Source: Zonotrichia leucophrys gambelii
Lineage: Eukaryota > Chordata > Aves > Passeriformes > Passerellidae
DNA length: 64,000 bases
Direction: 5' to 3'
Assembly (NCBI RefSeq): GCF_028769735.1
Contig: NC_088173.1
Location: 12,297,038 to 12,361,037, forward strand
The stretch's first letter is position 1; each line of letters opens with the position of its first letter. A model generated the notes under the pieces. The model did not search any database and had not been told where the DNA came from. It saw only the letters and a list, made by a program, of their open reading frames with translations. The position numbers and the translations under genes are program-made. This document shows, piece after piece, positions 12,858 through 24,307 of this stretch.

Positions 12858-13554
12858 GGACTACATATCTCCTCACACACATATATACTCATAGCTTTGT
12901 AATTGTAGTTTAGTAAATCCGTGCATACAGTGCAGATGACTAGAAGTACCAAAACCAGGGAACTCACATAACAATATTGACCTAATTTTTTTAAACCGTT
13001 TTTTTATTTGGAAAACTTCACATCTGAAAGTCCCTGATCTCCAGACATATGGTAGAAAGCAAATAAGAAAGAGAAAATAGTGTATCAATCCAACAAGCCA
13101 CCTAGTCCTCTAGATAAACATGCATAAAATCACAAATAAAGAAATTTCTTTGCTATTGTCAATATAAATCAGATTATCAAAGTTGATTGAACTGAGTTAT
13201 TTTTATCTGCTCCATCTTTCCATTTCTACATGGAGTGCTCTAATCTTGATAAAACAAGGTTGCATGAAGGGATGGAATAACTCTTCTAAATCAACTCGAA
13301 TTTAAGACAACTCTGGCAAGGATGTTTTTGGCATGTCTTGAAATGAAAGAGTTTGGTTGTTAATGGTAGTGTAACAATACATAAAATCTCTCAAATTGCT
13401 CTGCATTCTGAAATCTTTTGATCAGAGCATTAGAAAAAACAGATAAAAGTGATATAAGGATATTCTTGAAACTTCCTTTTTCTCAAGCATACATTTTACA
13501 AGTACACAATTAATGACTTGGGGTGGGAGGGGGTTTCTCAATAAAAGAAACCTC
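12858..13554. other. Unique AT-rich DNA, no gene recognised
   Basis: Separates the antisense CR1 and its microsatellite from the GC-richer block that follows. I see no repeat family or coding signature. Confidence 0.5.
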
Positions 13555-14235
13555 TGAGGGAGCTGGGAGAGCCACCATGATCCCAGAGGGACAGGACCAA
13601 TAGTAGCCAATACAGTAGTGCATAAAGGAAGCCCTTGGGGAGCACTGCACATGGCATGTGGGGATCAGCCAGGGCCCTGCACAGCACTTTGTGTGGTAAT
13701 TCCCACAGGAAGGGAGCAGGAGCCCTGCCAGCCCAACCAGGCTGTGATGTGGCACCCAGTCAGTGGAGAACCATGGTCTCCCTAAGCTCTGCCCCACCAC
13801 GGCTGACACAGTGCCCAGACAGAGCTCACTGGGGACACACTGCCTCCCTGGTGTCAGCTTCAGACTGTGCCCTGCTCTTAGGTCAGCATGGGACTGCAGC
13901 AGGGAGCACCCCTGGGGAAGGTGTCCCCAGGTCCAGGAGCTCCTCTGCTCAGTGACCAGGCTCTGGGAGGCAGTGGGAGGGTTGACAGTATCAGGTGGTG
14001 TGACAGAGATACAGATAACTGTAATCACCGCCTGCTTTCTTGGGACAGGCCCGACAGCTGGCTCCTTCAATGATATATAGAACCTTCAATGATATTGATG
14101 GTTCTGTATCCTCTCTCCAGCTGCCAAAACACTGTGACCTAAGGGACTGGTGGCAACAGTGATGAGCTCCTGCTGGTCAGCCAGCACATTTCCTCTGTGA
14201 CTATCTCATGTTTCCATGTGCCTTTGCATATGAAG
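13555..14235 (+). mobile_element. GC-richer block, possible CR1 5'/ORF1 fragment
   Basis: This roughly 0.7-kb block is clearly richer in GC than its surroundings. In the plus frame, 13930-14020 reads QVQELLCSVTRLWEAVGGL, a heptad-like leucine/valine pattern. From memory it resembles the coiled-coil part of CR1 ORF1 (QVEELL...RL.EEV..L). ORF1 is the RNA-binding chaperone protein of CR1. The block is directly followed by a plus-strand CR1 ORF2 fragment, which fits one internally deleted element. A short direct repeat, CCTTCAATGATAT, occurs at about 14064 and 14082. The minus-strand 186-codon frame over 13510-14070 looks like chance in GC-rich sequence. The assignment is inference; it could be another degraded repeat. 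Confidence 0.35.
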
Positions 14236-14239
14236 TACA

Positions 14240-14844
14240 AGGTCCTGCAGGTGGAATCAAACAATAATGAAGATGGTAGCTCCCAGATGCACCATGTAAT
14301 GCTGTAGGCTTGGGGCAGAGTGCCTGAACACCAGCCAGCAGTGTGCCAAGACAGCCGATGCCATCCTGGCTTGTGTCAGGAACAGTGTGGCCAGCAGGAC
14401 CAGGGAAATAATTCTCCCCCTGTATCTGGCTCTTGTGAAGTCACACCTTGAGTTCTGTGTCCAGATCTGGGTCACAGTTCAGGAAGGACATTGAAATGCT
14501 AGAGCAAGTCCAGAGAAAGACAGCAAAGCCGTTGAATGGGTCTGATGAAAGACTAAGTCATATGAGGAGCAGCTGAAAGATATGGGGTTGTTTAGCCTAG
14601 AAAAGAGGAGGCTCAGGGGAGACCTTATCACTCTCTACAACTCCCTGAGAGGAGGGTGGAGCCAGGTGGGATCGGCCTCTTCTCACAGGCACCCCGTGAT
14701 AGGACAAGAGGGCAGAGCTTCAAGATGCATCAGGGAGGTTCAGGCTGGACACAAGGATGAATGTCTCTTCAAAAAAGAGTTGTTAAAAGTTGGCTGCCCA
14801 GGGAGGTGCTGTAGTCATGATCCCTGCATGAGTTTAAGAAAGAC

Positions 14845-14848
<4 letters not shown>
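14240..14848 (+). mobile_element. CR1 LINE fragment (ORF2 C-terminal part), plus strand
   Basis: Clear CR1 landmarks run in order: ATGCTGTAGGCTTGGGGCAG, CCAGCCAGCAGTGTGCC, GAACAGTGTGGCCAGCAGGA, CCTTGAGTTCTGTGTCCAG, GTTTAGCCTAGAAAAGAGGA, and the C-terminal region near GGGAGGTGCTGTAGTCATGA. Conceptual translation near 14582 gives [19 protein letters not shown], the conserved block near the C terminus of CR1 ORF2. A stretch present in full elements (WLES to DLGVL) is deleted between about 14315 and 14325. The element loses its 3' end where a TG/TA microsatellite begins, so no octamer tail is left. Confidence 0.9.
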
Positions 14849-14896
<48 letters not shown>

Positions 14897-14942
14897 CATA
14901 TGTATACGTATATGTATATGTTACTGTGTATATGTACATATG
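14845..14942. repeat. TG/(TA)20 microsatellite
   Basis: A pure (TA)20 tract at 14853-14892 with TG units before it and impure TATG/TACG units after it. It replaces the 3' end of the preceding CR1. Confidence 0.95.
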
Positions 14943-17900
14943 TTCACCTAGCAATTTTAATTATACATGAGGGATAAAATGCGCTATTGTAAATTACATT
15001 TTCACTTCAGTGGCAAACACTGGCAAAAGAAACACTAGAACCATTCTACATCTGGATGTAACATATGCAGTATCTGCTTCATTAATATCTAGTCTCTTCC
15101 AGCTTTCATCAATAGCATTCGTATCTTTTTATAATCTTTATATGTTTCGTATTCAAACACTTCATGGCCAGTGCCATTAATTATTTTGTTTCTAAATTCC
15201 TAATTCAGTCTACAATGAAAACATATTATTCATACAAGTTTATTATGAAATTTCAGAAAATGGGCATAAAACTGTAATGTAAGTTAAACTAAGCAAATAT
15301 AAATTCCCAGAATACTTTTAGTTTTCAAACTGGCATACATATGGAGCACAGACCTGAAAAGCCAACTAAAGTTAATGAGAATCCATATGTTTGACTCAAA
15401 GGCCTTGGCTCAGACTGAACATGACAGAGTCTATCGTTTTTTTCCAGCTGCTTAACTATACTGGCCAACAGCTAACTTTAGCTAGATACCTTGTATGCAT
15501 TTCTGTTATTATTTTTCCATGTAAGCATTATTACCTTTTGCTACAGGGATACCAGACAATCATAAATAATGGACAGATGATCACTACAATGAAAAAATAA
15601 AATGAATAATCTGTGCAAAGGAGGATGTGATTTATTTTGTGATCTGAATGAAAAAATTATGATAATTATGATAACATCTATTTGGTACACTGAAATATGG
15701 CATAAAGTACCAAAAAAGCTGTTTGTAATAAAATTATACAGAATAATTTTCGTTCTTGGCTGCTTTGAAATCTCAGACTTATTTTTCTTTGTGAAACTCA
15801 ATAGTCATTTTGAAGAGTATCCATAAGGTTTCTTATATTTGTTGGGCTCTGAAGCACAATACATAGTAACTCATTAGATAATCTAGAGCGTCTGCCCATG
15901 TGTATACTCTGAGCCTGAGCAAAATGGAGCAATGATGTTAGAGCCCTCTCCATGCTGATGTTATCTCAATTTTACTGTCTGGTTATTCACTCATGCTTCC
16001 TACACAGCACACGTGTGCCTGGAGTAACTCTCCCAAGTGCATGCACCTTTGAGAACAACAATTGCTAAACCTTTCTTCCCACATTTGTTTTTATGAAGAG
16101 CCTTGATGAATCTGATATTTGCAGTGGCTGGGGAGCTCATCTCCATTTCTTCAAGTAAGTGTGTATCTGTATGGTGTCAAATAATAACTACTGCAGCATA
16201 ATGAGGATTTTCAAACAAGAAAAACAATGTTACAGTATTGTTGGCACTATCATTGCTGAAAAAGTTTGGAGAGGTCAAATTGCCAAGAGAGGATGAGTTT
16301 TCATTAAAAAAATGACTGCTTTTAGAACACCTAAAAGGGATGTGTGAGGGGAGGAGGACCACAGGTGTTCTTGCCTGTGTGTTTTTGTGTTGAGTTGGTT
16401 TTATTTTTTCCTTAGTGGTATCACTTATTCCAATCAATAATTACCACTCCCTCCAATCCTTGCACTTATGAATTTATGATGGCCACACACATGGACATGT
16501 TTATTTCCAACTGGCAATGCCTTTGTGTGTGTCAGAGGAACCAAAGTGGATTATAATGGTACAAAAGCACTGGATGCAAAAGGCGTTCGAAATGGAATGG
16601 GAGCAGTCATTTATAAAAAAGAAACAAGATCTTCAACAATATCTATGCTGTTTTGCTTTTTTGTAAGTAAGCAAGTTGTAACATCTACCTGTTCTAGTCA
16701 AAGGGACTGGCTGCAAGTGTAGACTCAACCAAGGGATTCAAAATTCAAGAGGACTCACTTATTTTCTTGGTTTGTAAGACATCTGGCTATTTTGCAATAT
16801 TACACTACTGGCCACAAATACAGTCATAATTTCAGCAGAAAAGGGTGTAATAAGGAATTTAAGGTAGAAATTTATAAACTGGTGTTAATAAATATTCAGC
16901 TCTACATAATGTTGTGATTTTCAGGTTGCAAACAGAAATATTTGCATTTAAATACTGAGACAGGAAAACTTGTCCTTAATACCAAAGTAAAGCTTTTGTC
17001 TCATTCTGTTCACTTACGAATTTGCTTCAAAACTTTCTGCTCTGTTTAGCTTTCCAGTACAAAATTAAAGAAATTGCGGCTTGTTCATCTTCATAATTAG
17101 GGAAAATTACTTTGCTAATCTCTGCCAAGAGACACAGGTCTGATTAAAAATCTTTGCCTCCAATATAGAAAAACTTCAGCAAATTTATTTTAAAAATGCT
17201 ATAGCGAGAATGCTGAACAAGAAACAAAAAGAAAACAAAAGAATACAAAGAAAAAACCCAGAAAAACACCCCAAACCAAACCAAACAAAAAATGCCCCGA
17301 CTCATTTGTTAGACATTTCATCATCACAAGTTCCTAAGCGTGGTCTCAATATGGTGCAGCTTCTAGCTGAGCTTTCTTATGAAATAATACAGCTTTTTTT
17401 TTTAAGGCAAACTGAATTCTATCAGTTCTGGACCTCTATTATGGACAGGAAATGTAGGGATTTTTCTTTAAAATCTAATAAGTGTGATGTGGAGCACAGA
17501 CAATTGCTTGCTCTTCTTCTAACTAAAAGAATATTGTTCTTGCATCTCACTGAAGTGTAATGATGCAATTCTTTGGGTACCTAATTTTTTAGTTTCCCAG
17601 TTTCATATTAGGTATATGAGATCATTATAAGTGTAATACCAGCTCCAGGTGTCACCAGATTGTACATAAATGGGTATATTACCTGTCACTATCAGAATTC
17701 CTGCCTTAAAACTCTGAGATTATTTTGTTGTAAATTTTTGCCTGAAAAATGTACTCTTTATTGCTTAAAATGACAGTGAATTGTTACCTTTTGTTATTCA
17801 GATGTAAATCAGAATAACTTTGCTATATAGAACTTTTATATCAGACCAGACTCAATAGATGATCCATTCAATAAGGCTGTTTTACTAGTTCCACTATACA

Positions 17901-18779
17901 AATAAAGTCAAACACACAGAGAAATATCCTTTATCAGAGCAGTTTCTTGCATATTTATTCCTTGACAATTCTGCCACTTGATCCAAGTGCAGATGAGGAA
18001 AATTAAGGAAACAAATAAACTATTTGGTTTAGGGTTTCTTTCCCCCTTCCAAAGAATGGAATAAATATTAATATTTTTCAGTAAAGAATCACCATTAAAA
18101 GAAAATATATTCTATTCCAAAGGAGACATATGAATATATGGTAATTTTACATCCATGTGGAGTTTGAATTAATATCTTGGCAGTTGCCTGCCTGGAATTT
18201 CTACTGATGAATTTCCTCTTCTGGAAATTCTTCTTTCTCAAAAAATTTCTTAACTTCTTTTGGAAAAAAATTAAATAATTTTAAAAAGGAAATTATCTGG
18301 AAATAATGAAAAAAATATGAAAAATACAAAAGAGAAAGATAAAAATTATACAATTGGTGAGAATAAGAAAAATTTAAAAGGAGAATTAATTGTAAATTTT
18401 AACAGTACAGTTCAAATGAGTGAAGAATTTATTTTGATTTCAAATTTCAAACAGAAAGGATATTTCCTCAGTTCAGCTTTGTTGGTGTTGATGCTCTGAA
18501 AAGCTGCTTAGGAAAAACAAAACCTCTGGCTAAACTTTCTGATAATATACTTCAAAGGGATAAATATAATTTTTATATGTCTATTTTAAATATTTTAATC
18601 AATACTGAAACACAACTTTAATTTATTTCTTAAAATTCATTTAGTCTACTATTCTGCATTGAAAATTATTTACAAATGCTTATTTTTGTTAACAGAATTC
18701 CAAGAAAAACCTCAAATTGGAAGATATTTAGTCCTATGTATCGTTATATTGTTATATATCCTATATATAGTTATACGTC
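14943..18779. other. Unique AT-rich DNA, no gene recognised
   Basis: No coding or repeat family signature is visible. A short CCAAACCAAACCAAAC stretch near 17272 is too small and isolated to call a CR1 tail. Open frames up to about 116 codons (17210-17560) begin in low-complexity lysine-rich sequence and look random. Confidence 0.55.
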
Positions 18780-18808
18780 CTACTCTGTCGTATGCATAGA
18801 CAGAGTAG
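18780..18808. repeat. 29-bp quasi-palindrome
   Basis: CTACTCTGTC and its exact reverse complement GACAGAGTAG flank G plus TATGCATA, which is itself palindromic. The whole 29 bases are a perfect palindrome except for one extra G at 18790. It lies just after a TA-rich stretch with repeated TCCTAT/GTTATA words. Confidence 0.95.
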
Positions 18809-18867
18809 TACTGAATGGAGTTATTTTCCTCTATTCTCTATCCAAAGGGTGAAATAAAGCTATTTTC

Positions 18868-18993
18868 TTCTTTTTTTTTTTTTTTTGTGTTTTGTTTTGT
18901 TTTGGTCTGTTTTTTTTTTTTTTTTTGATTGGTAGGCTTTTTGTTGGTGGTGGGGTTTTTTGGAGCTTTTTTGGTTGTGGTTTTTTTTTTTTT
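18868..18993. repeat. T-rich low-complexity tract with G interruptions
   Basis: Three T runs of 13-17 bases are joined by TG-rich segments (GTGTTTTGTTTTG, GGTGGTGGGG). On the minus strand it is a poly-A/C-rich tract, which explains the lysine- and proline-rich open frame there. Confidence 0.9.
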
Positions 18994-19579
18994 CCTTTGA
19001 GGGATGTTTTTGTGTCAGTGTTGGTATTTATTTTCTCCCTGAAATTTACACTGCTTTTCAAGGATGGCCACTTCTCTCACACGTTCACAGTACACTGTGA
19101 ATACTAAAGCTATACTTTAAAGAGCTGACAGACCCCTTTTGTTTGTATCTGTCCCAGTCATGACTTAATTGCAGAAATGTGAGGAAGGTCAGGATACTAG
19201 CCCTTCTAGAGAGTATTTCCAATGAAAAATGGAAAGCAGGGAAAAAAGCAGACACTGCCTGCTTTAAAAGTTTCCCTATTACAGCCTTTGAGGGCTGAGA
19301 CCTCAGAGTACACTTCATGGTGCTCTCACACAAAATTTTAAACACAGCTGCTTGAGCTTCTCTTGCTGTTGCAGCTGCTAACAGTTACATTAAAGGAGAG
19401 AATGTGGAGGTACATAGAGGACACTTCAGCTGTTATCTTTTGAATACCCTGCACTTTTCACTGATAGGAATATTCAAAGTGTGCATTGGACATTTGACAC
19501 ACATCAGATTTGCTTGGTCTTTTGCTTTGAATGATATACTAATGTTAAGATGAACATTGGTGGCTTACTTTTTTTCTTT
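18994..19579. other. Unclassified DNA before an old CR1
   Basis: I see no clear signature. Part of this stretch may be a further decayed 5' portion of the CR1 that becomes recognisable at about 19580, but I cannot align it. Confidence 0.35.
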
Positions 19580-20815
19580 TTCTTTTCATTTAGCAGACTT
19601 ACAAAGTAAATTTAATACCTGCTGCTGGAGGGGCAATGCAGTGGGGTACAAGCAATGCCACAGATTCCTGGCATGCATTGGGGACATTTGGCACAGAAAC
19701 TGGACAGAACAATCAGAGGAGAGACTTTGCTGCTACACATAAATAGAGAAGACCTAATCAAGGATGTGATGGTCATTGTCAACCTTAATCTGACTGACTG
19801 ATATTGAAGCAGTACCGCTTAAGATCATGAGCAAAGTGAGAAAACACACATCTGCAATCAAGTCCTTAAGTTCCAAAATGATGCATTTTGGCTCATTCAG
19901 GAAAATTATAGGCAATACAAAAGAAGCAAGGCAAAGAGAAAATTTATGCCTCCTGGCCCTTGATCTGGCAAGGTCTGCTCCCAGGAATCCCAGCTCTAGT
20001 AACAGGCTCTGGGGAAGCGCTACCCACAGCAGAAGTGAGTTGAGTTAGATATTGCTTAAGTGAAGTGGGCATAAGCATGTGTGAGCTGTTGGAAATCCTC
20101 TGAGAATCCTGAAGGAGCTGGGTGGTGTTGAGATGCTGCTTATAAATGTCAATGTCTTTAAAGTGTTATGCAAAAAAATTAATGAAAAACAAATTATAAG
20201 CTACACTCATCTTCAAAAAGAGAAAGATGGAGGAATTAGTATCTACAAACTTGTAGGCCTAACGTCAGTACTCAGGAAAATTGTGAAGCAAATGCTCCTG
20301 AAATGTTTTGGAAACCAGAACAGAAAGGTTATTGGGAATGGGCATCTTGGCCTTCCCAAAGGTAAATGATGACCACAGTCATTGCCATCTATGAAGAAAT
20401 GAAAATCTCTGTGGGGAAGAGAAGAGCAATGGATGATGGAAAATATCAACCTTGGTAAGCATTTCAGAATGAATCTCTTGTTTAATGAGTAACATGGACT
20501 GTGTGTTGTATTCCTCAGCATTCACTGCTGTGGAACATTTCCATCAGTGGTGTGGATGTGAAATGGTCTACTCCTACCTTACCGGGACATGTCAAAGGGA
20601 CCTTAAGCTGAAGCATTTGGCTGTAAGGAGATTTAGACATTTCATTTAGTCAAATGCAAAACCTTGCACATGGGATCAAATAACCTAATGCAATGGTACA
20701 AGCTGAAGACTGACTCAAGTAGGGAAGCAACTCTGCTGAAAAAAGCAAGAAGCTGCTTAGGTGGCATCAAGATATCCCCTCCAGCCTAACTTATTCCATG
20801 TGTCTATCTATGAAT
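19580..20815 (+). mobile_element. Old CR1 LINE, endonuclease to RT region, degenerate
   Basis: Translated pieces follow the CR1 ORF2 order. 19590-19680 gives KFNTCCWRGNAVGYKQ then HRFLACIGD, similar to the end of the APE-type endonuclease (DFNHPDICWR...FLE.ID). About 19744-19800 gives REDLIKDVMVIVNLNLTD, like the segment that follows. About 19827-19940 resembles the linker with ...FGSFRKIIGNTKEA. About 20107-20300 gives LKELGGV, then LQKEKDGGISIYKLVGLTSV and LRKIVKQML, the entry to the reverse transcriptase (FKKGKKEDPGNYRPVSLTSV in intact copies). 20645-20740 holds the CR1 segment around CAAAACCTTGCACATGGGAT. The conserved D of the endonuclease DFN motif reads K here. Internal segments, including the RT catalytic centre, are missing or unreadable, and stops are frequent. 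It is much more diverged than the other CR1 copies here. Confidence 0.72.
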
Positions 20816-23179
20816 GGGTTAGCATGGAATGGCAGCTAATTTCATCTTGTATGACCTCAAAAACCTAGAATTTGTACAGGGAAAATAATTATTAAGATGA
20901 AATGCTTTCTCTCTTTTTGTCCTTTTCTTGGTTAAAGTCAGGATTATGGTTTGCTCTCTGTGCAGTTCTTTTCAATTACTCTTTTTGCCTAGAGAAACAT
21001 AAAGTTAAAAGGATGATTTCAAATAGACATACAAAAAGCCAAGGCTTTTATTTCCTTTCTGTTGAAAGAAACAGAACCAGAGGAAAGTTTAAGAAGTGGT
21101 TCAGATAGGAATACCTTTTTTTTCCTGGAAGTTGTGATGTAAACAAAATTCAAATGAACTTTCTCTTCTACCCCCATGGAATTTGCATTTTTCAATCAGC
21201 TTCAATGATAATTGACTTAAAAATGAGGAATTTAACCTTAAAAATAGTAAAAAACTCCACCAAACCCAAGAAAGTAACAAAAGGAAGAACTAGGCAAAAG
21301 ATTCGGGTGAAATGTCAGTAGTTTAACTAAAGAGAACTTTTACATTAGTGATTGCTATTTGAGCATAACACAACTGAACATGCAAGGTTTAAGCTTAGTT
21401 TAAAGAACAAAGCTTTGTGCTGTAGGTGGTATCACAGCAAGTCAGCCCAAAATCTTAATGGGAAGAATTACGTTAACTACTGTTTCTGCATATTTGTATT
21501 GCATGGATAAGAATTGAGGGAAAGTCATCCATTTTGGGGATGTTGGAAAACTGGAAAAATACTAGGGATAGTTTTATTGATAAATATCTATTGATGAAAA
21601 ATTACACTGAAATGACTTCTAAAAAATGCCAAATCAAATTTTGAAGAGGTTTATAACATAAGATGTTGAAGTGCTAAAAAAAATTCTTCTGTATTTTGCA
21701 TTACTTCATACAGGAGAGGCTGGTTTATTAACTGCTTTGTCTTTAAAAGAATTTTCTCAAAAGTAAGTAGATAATCTTGAGTCACAGTCCTATCAGAACA
21801 AAGGGCATTATTTTTTTATTCATACATAATAGTTAAAAATCTTTGATTGATAAAATAGTAGCCAATCAAATAGTAAAAGTAAAAATGTTGTTTTGCAATG
21901 AGCTGTTACATATTTTCTCAAGACAAGATCTGAGAGCCTCTGCCTTTATAAACTGGGCTCTATGAAGGAGTGGAGAACAGATTCTAAGAAAAGATATGCA
22001 CTGAAAAAAATAGATGTGCACTGAGTATTAGCTGGACTGAGCTCTGAGGACGTTCTACATATTGCAGCTTTGGGATTGTGCTTGCTGGCATAGTGCCCCC
22101 ACTACCAAACTCCTTAACATGCAGAGACCATATGGGATTTTGACAGAAGCAGCATGACATCAGTTCAATTTCCTTTTTTCTTCCAAATCTTGAAGTGTTC
22201 ATATATACAGAATTCTGTTTACCTATCCAACTGAAAGTTAATTCTTTTAACACACACAAAGAAGGTAAAATGATTTGTGGTAGATAATTCTGTACAAAAT
22301 ATGACTTTATGTGAATTTTCTACATTGAAGAAATTATAAAGAATTATTTAGGATGTTACAGAGTCAAGGTAACTGTGTGCAATTACTTTCAGTAACTTTA
22401 TAGTTACAAATTAGGAAACAAGGAAACATTTTCAACAAGAGTGGGAGAATTTGCGTTCTATCATAAATTTTGGAAACAAACATCTTAGTTTTAAAACAAG
22501 CCTAATAGTGTATAATTTCTGTTTTGTATTTTTAGAATGCTTTGAAGGTTTGACACACCTTATGAATTATCATGTGGGCCTGCAACAGCTGTAGTTTTGA
22601 CAGTTATCCTCTTCATCAAAAGGCTTTTCTCTTAAAAAATACTCCTACAGTGAAGGTAGAAATAGACTGTGATGTACAAAGTAAACATCTATATGTTGCT
22701 CCTTGATTTCTTTTTAAAACAAATTCTGCCAGTCCGTCTGATAAAATATAGCCATGTTTTTGATACAATTGATCTTGTCTGTCTCCTCACAATGTGGTCT
22801 TTTAACTATCTTATTATAACTCTAACTTAAAAACATAAATTAAAAAAGAGAGGAAATCTTATCATACACAGTGTTGGTAATAATTTCTTTCATTCACTCT
22901 CAGTGGCAGTACTAACATAAAACAATTTAAACTTTAGGAAGAACATCATAGTTCTACATATAACCACACTACAATTGCTCATGATAAAAGCAATTTCCCA
23001 GAGATCAGCATAAGAAACTACAGTGAATTCCCAAAGAAAGAAAGGATCATCAGAGACATCTGGCTCCAAGGGCAATATACAATCTGATTTTCTCTAATGT
23101 AATAATTTACCAGCTTGCTATACAATATAAGTACTAAAATGTTGGGGAAAAAAAACCCGCCAAACCAAGAACCTAAAAT
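20816..23179. other. Unique AT-rich DNA, no gene recognised
   Basis: No coding or repeat family signature is visible. Open frames are shorter than 95 codons and unconvincing. Confidence 0.55.
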
Positions 23180-24307
23180 GAATGATCTCCTATGACAAAG
23201 TGACTTGCTTAGTGGATGTGGGAAAGGCTGTGGATGTCATCTACCTAGACTTTAGTAAGGCCTTTGACACAGTTTTCCACAACATTCTCCTAGAGACACT
23301 GACTTTCCCTGGTGTGGAATGGTGTAAAATCACTGGGTAAAAATCTGCATGGATGGCCAGGCCCAGGGTGTGGGCGAACGGAGCTGCATCCAGCTGGCAG
23401 CGAGTCACAAGTGTGGTTCCCAAGGGCTCAGTGTTGGGCCCAGTCCTGTTCAATACCTTTATCAATGATCAGGGATTGAATGCACCCTCAGTAGGTTTGC
23501 AGATGACACTGTGTTAGTTAGGAGTGCTGATCTGCAGGAGGGCAGGAAGGCTCTGCAGAGGGATCTGGATAGGCCGGATCCATGGTCAACCTTGTATATT
23601 CAATAAGGCAAAGTGCTGGATCCCGTGCTTCCCCTGCAGTGCTACAGGCTGGGGATGAGTAAATGGAAAGCAGCTTAGAGGAAAAGGACCTGGGTGTGCT
23701 GGCCAACTCAGCTGAACATGAGCCAGCAGTGTGCCCAGGTGGAGAGAAGGCCAATGGCATCCTGGGCTGTGTCAGAAATAGTGTGGCCAGCAGGACTGGG
23801 ACAGTGATCATCACAGATGAGGCTGCACCTCGAGTACTCTGCTCAGTCTAGGAAAGATATTGAAGCACAAGTGCAGAGAAAGGCAACGAGGCTGGCTAAG
23901 GGTCTGGAGTCCAAGTCTTATGTGGAGTGGCTGAGGGAGCTGGTTAAACAACCAGAAGAAAAGGAGGCCCAGAGGGAAGCTTACTGTTCTCTACAGAGCT
24001 TGAAAAGAGGTTTTAGCCAAATGGGTGAAGCCTCTTCTCCTGGTTAACCAGTGGCAGGATGGGAGGAAATGGCTTCAAGTTGCAGCAGGCAAGGCAATTT
24101 TAAGAAAAATGGCTTTGCAGAAAGGATGGTCAAACATTAAAACAGAGCACCCAGTGAAGCAGTGGATTCACACCCTACCCCCAGAATCTTCCAAAAGTGT
24201 GAGAACATCACTTCAGGGGATGATTTAGTGGTTAAAATGGTGGGGCTAGATTGATGTCGGACTTGTTCTTTTCATCATTAACAATTCTGTGATCCTATGA
24301 TTCTATA
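23180..24307 (+). mobile_element. CR1 LINE, 5'-truncated, RT core to octamer tail
   Basis: A 1.1-kb CR1 fragment. It starts inside the reverse transcriptase: 23237-23290 translates as DVIYLDFSKAFDTVFHNILL, the RT motif A block with its catalytic aspartate. Motif C follows at about 23493-23511 as RFADDT. Then come the blocks MESSLEEKDLGVL (23663), [19 protein letters not shown] (about 23749) and HLEYSAQ (23823). The 3' end carries octamers ATTCTGTG, ATCCTATG and ATTCTATA (24284-24307), the standard CR1 tail. Frames shift several times, so it encodes no whole protein. Truncation at the 5' side is the usual outcome of target-primed reverse transcription. Confidence 0.92.

Noticed and set aside
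13510..14070. Minus-strand 186-codon open frame, the longest in the window
   Set aside because: No domain is recognisable, and the plus strand of the same block resembles CR1 ORF1. A frame of this length is expected in a GC-rich segment.
17260..17300. CCAAACCAAACCAAAC as a CR1 tail
   Set aside because: The GGTCCCTTCC and upstream CR1 landmarks are missing; a simple A/C-rich stretch is the better reading.
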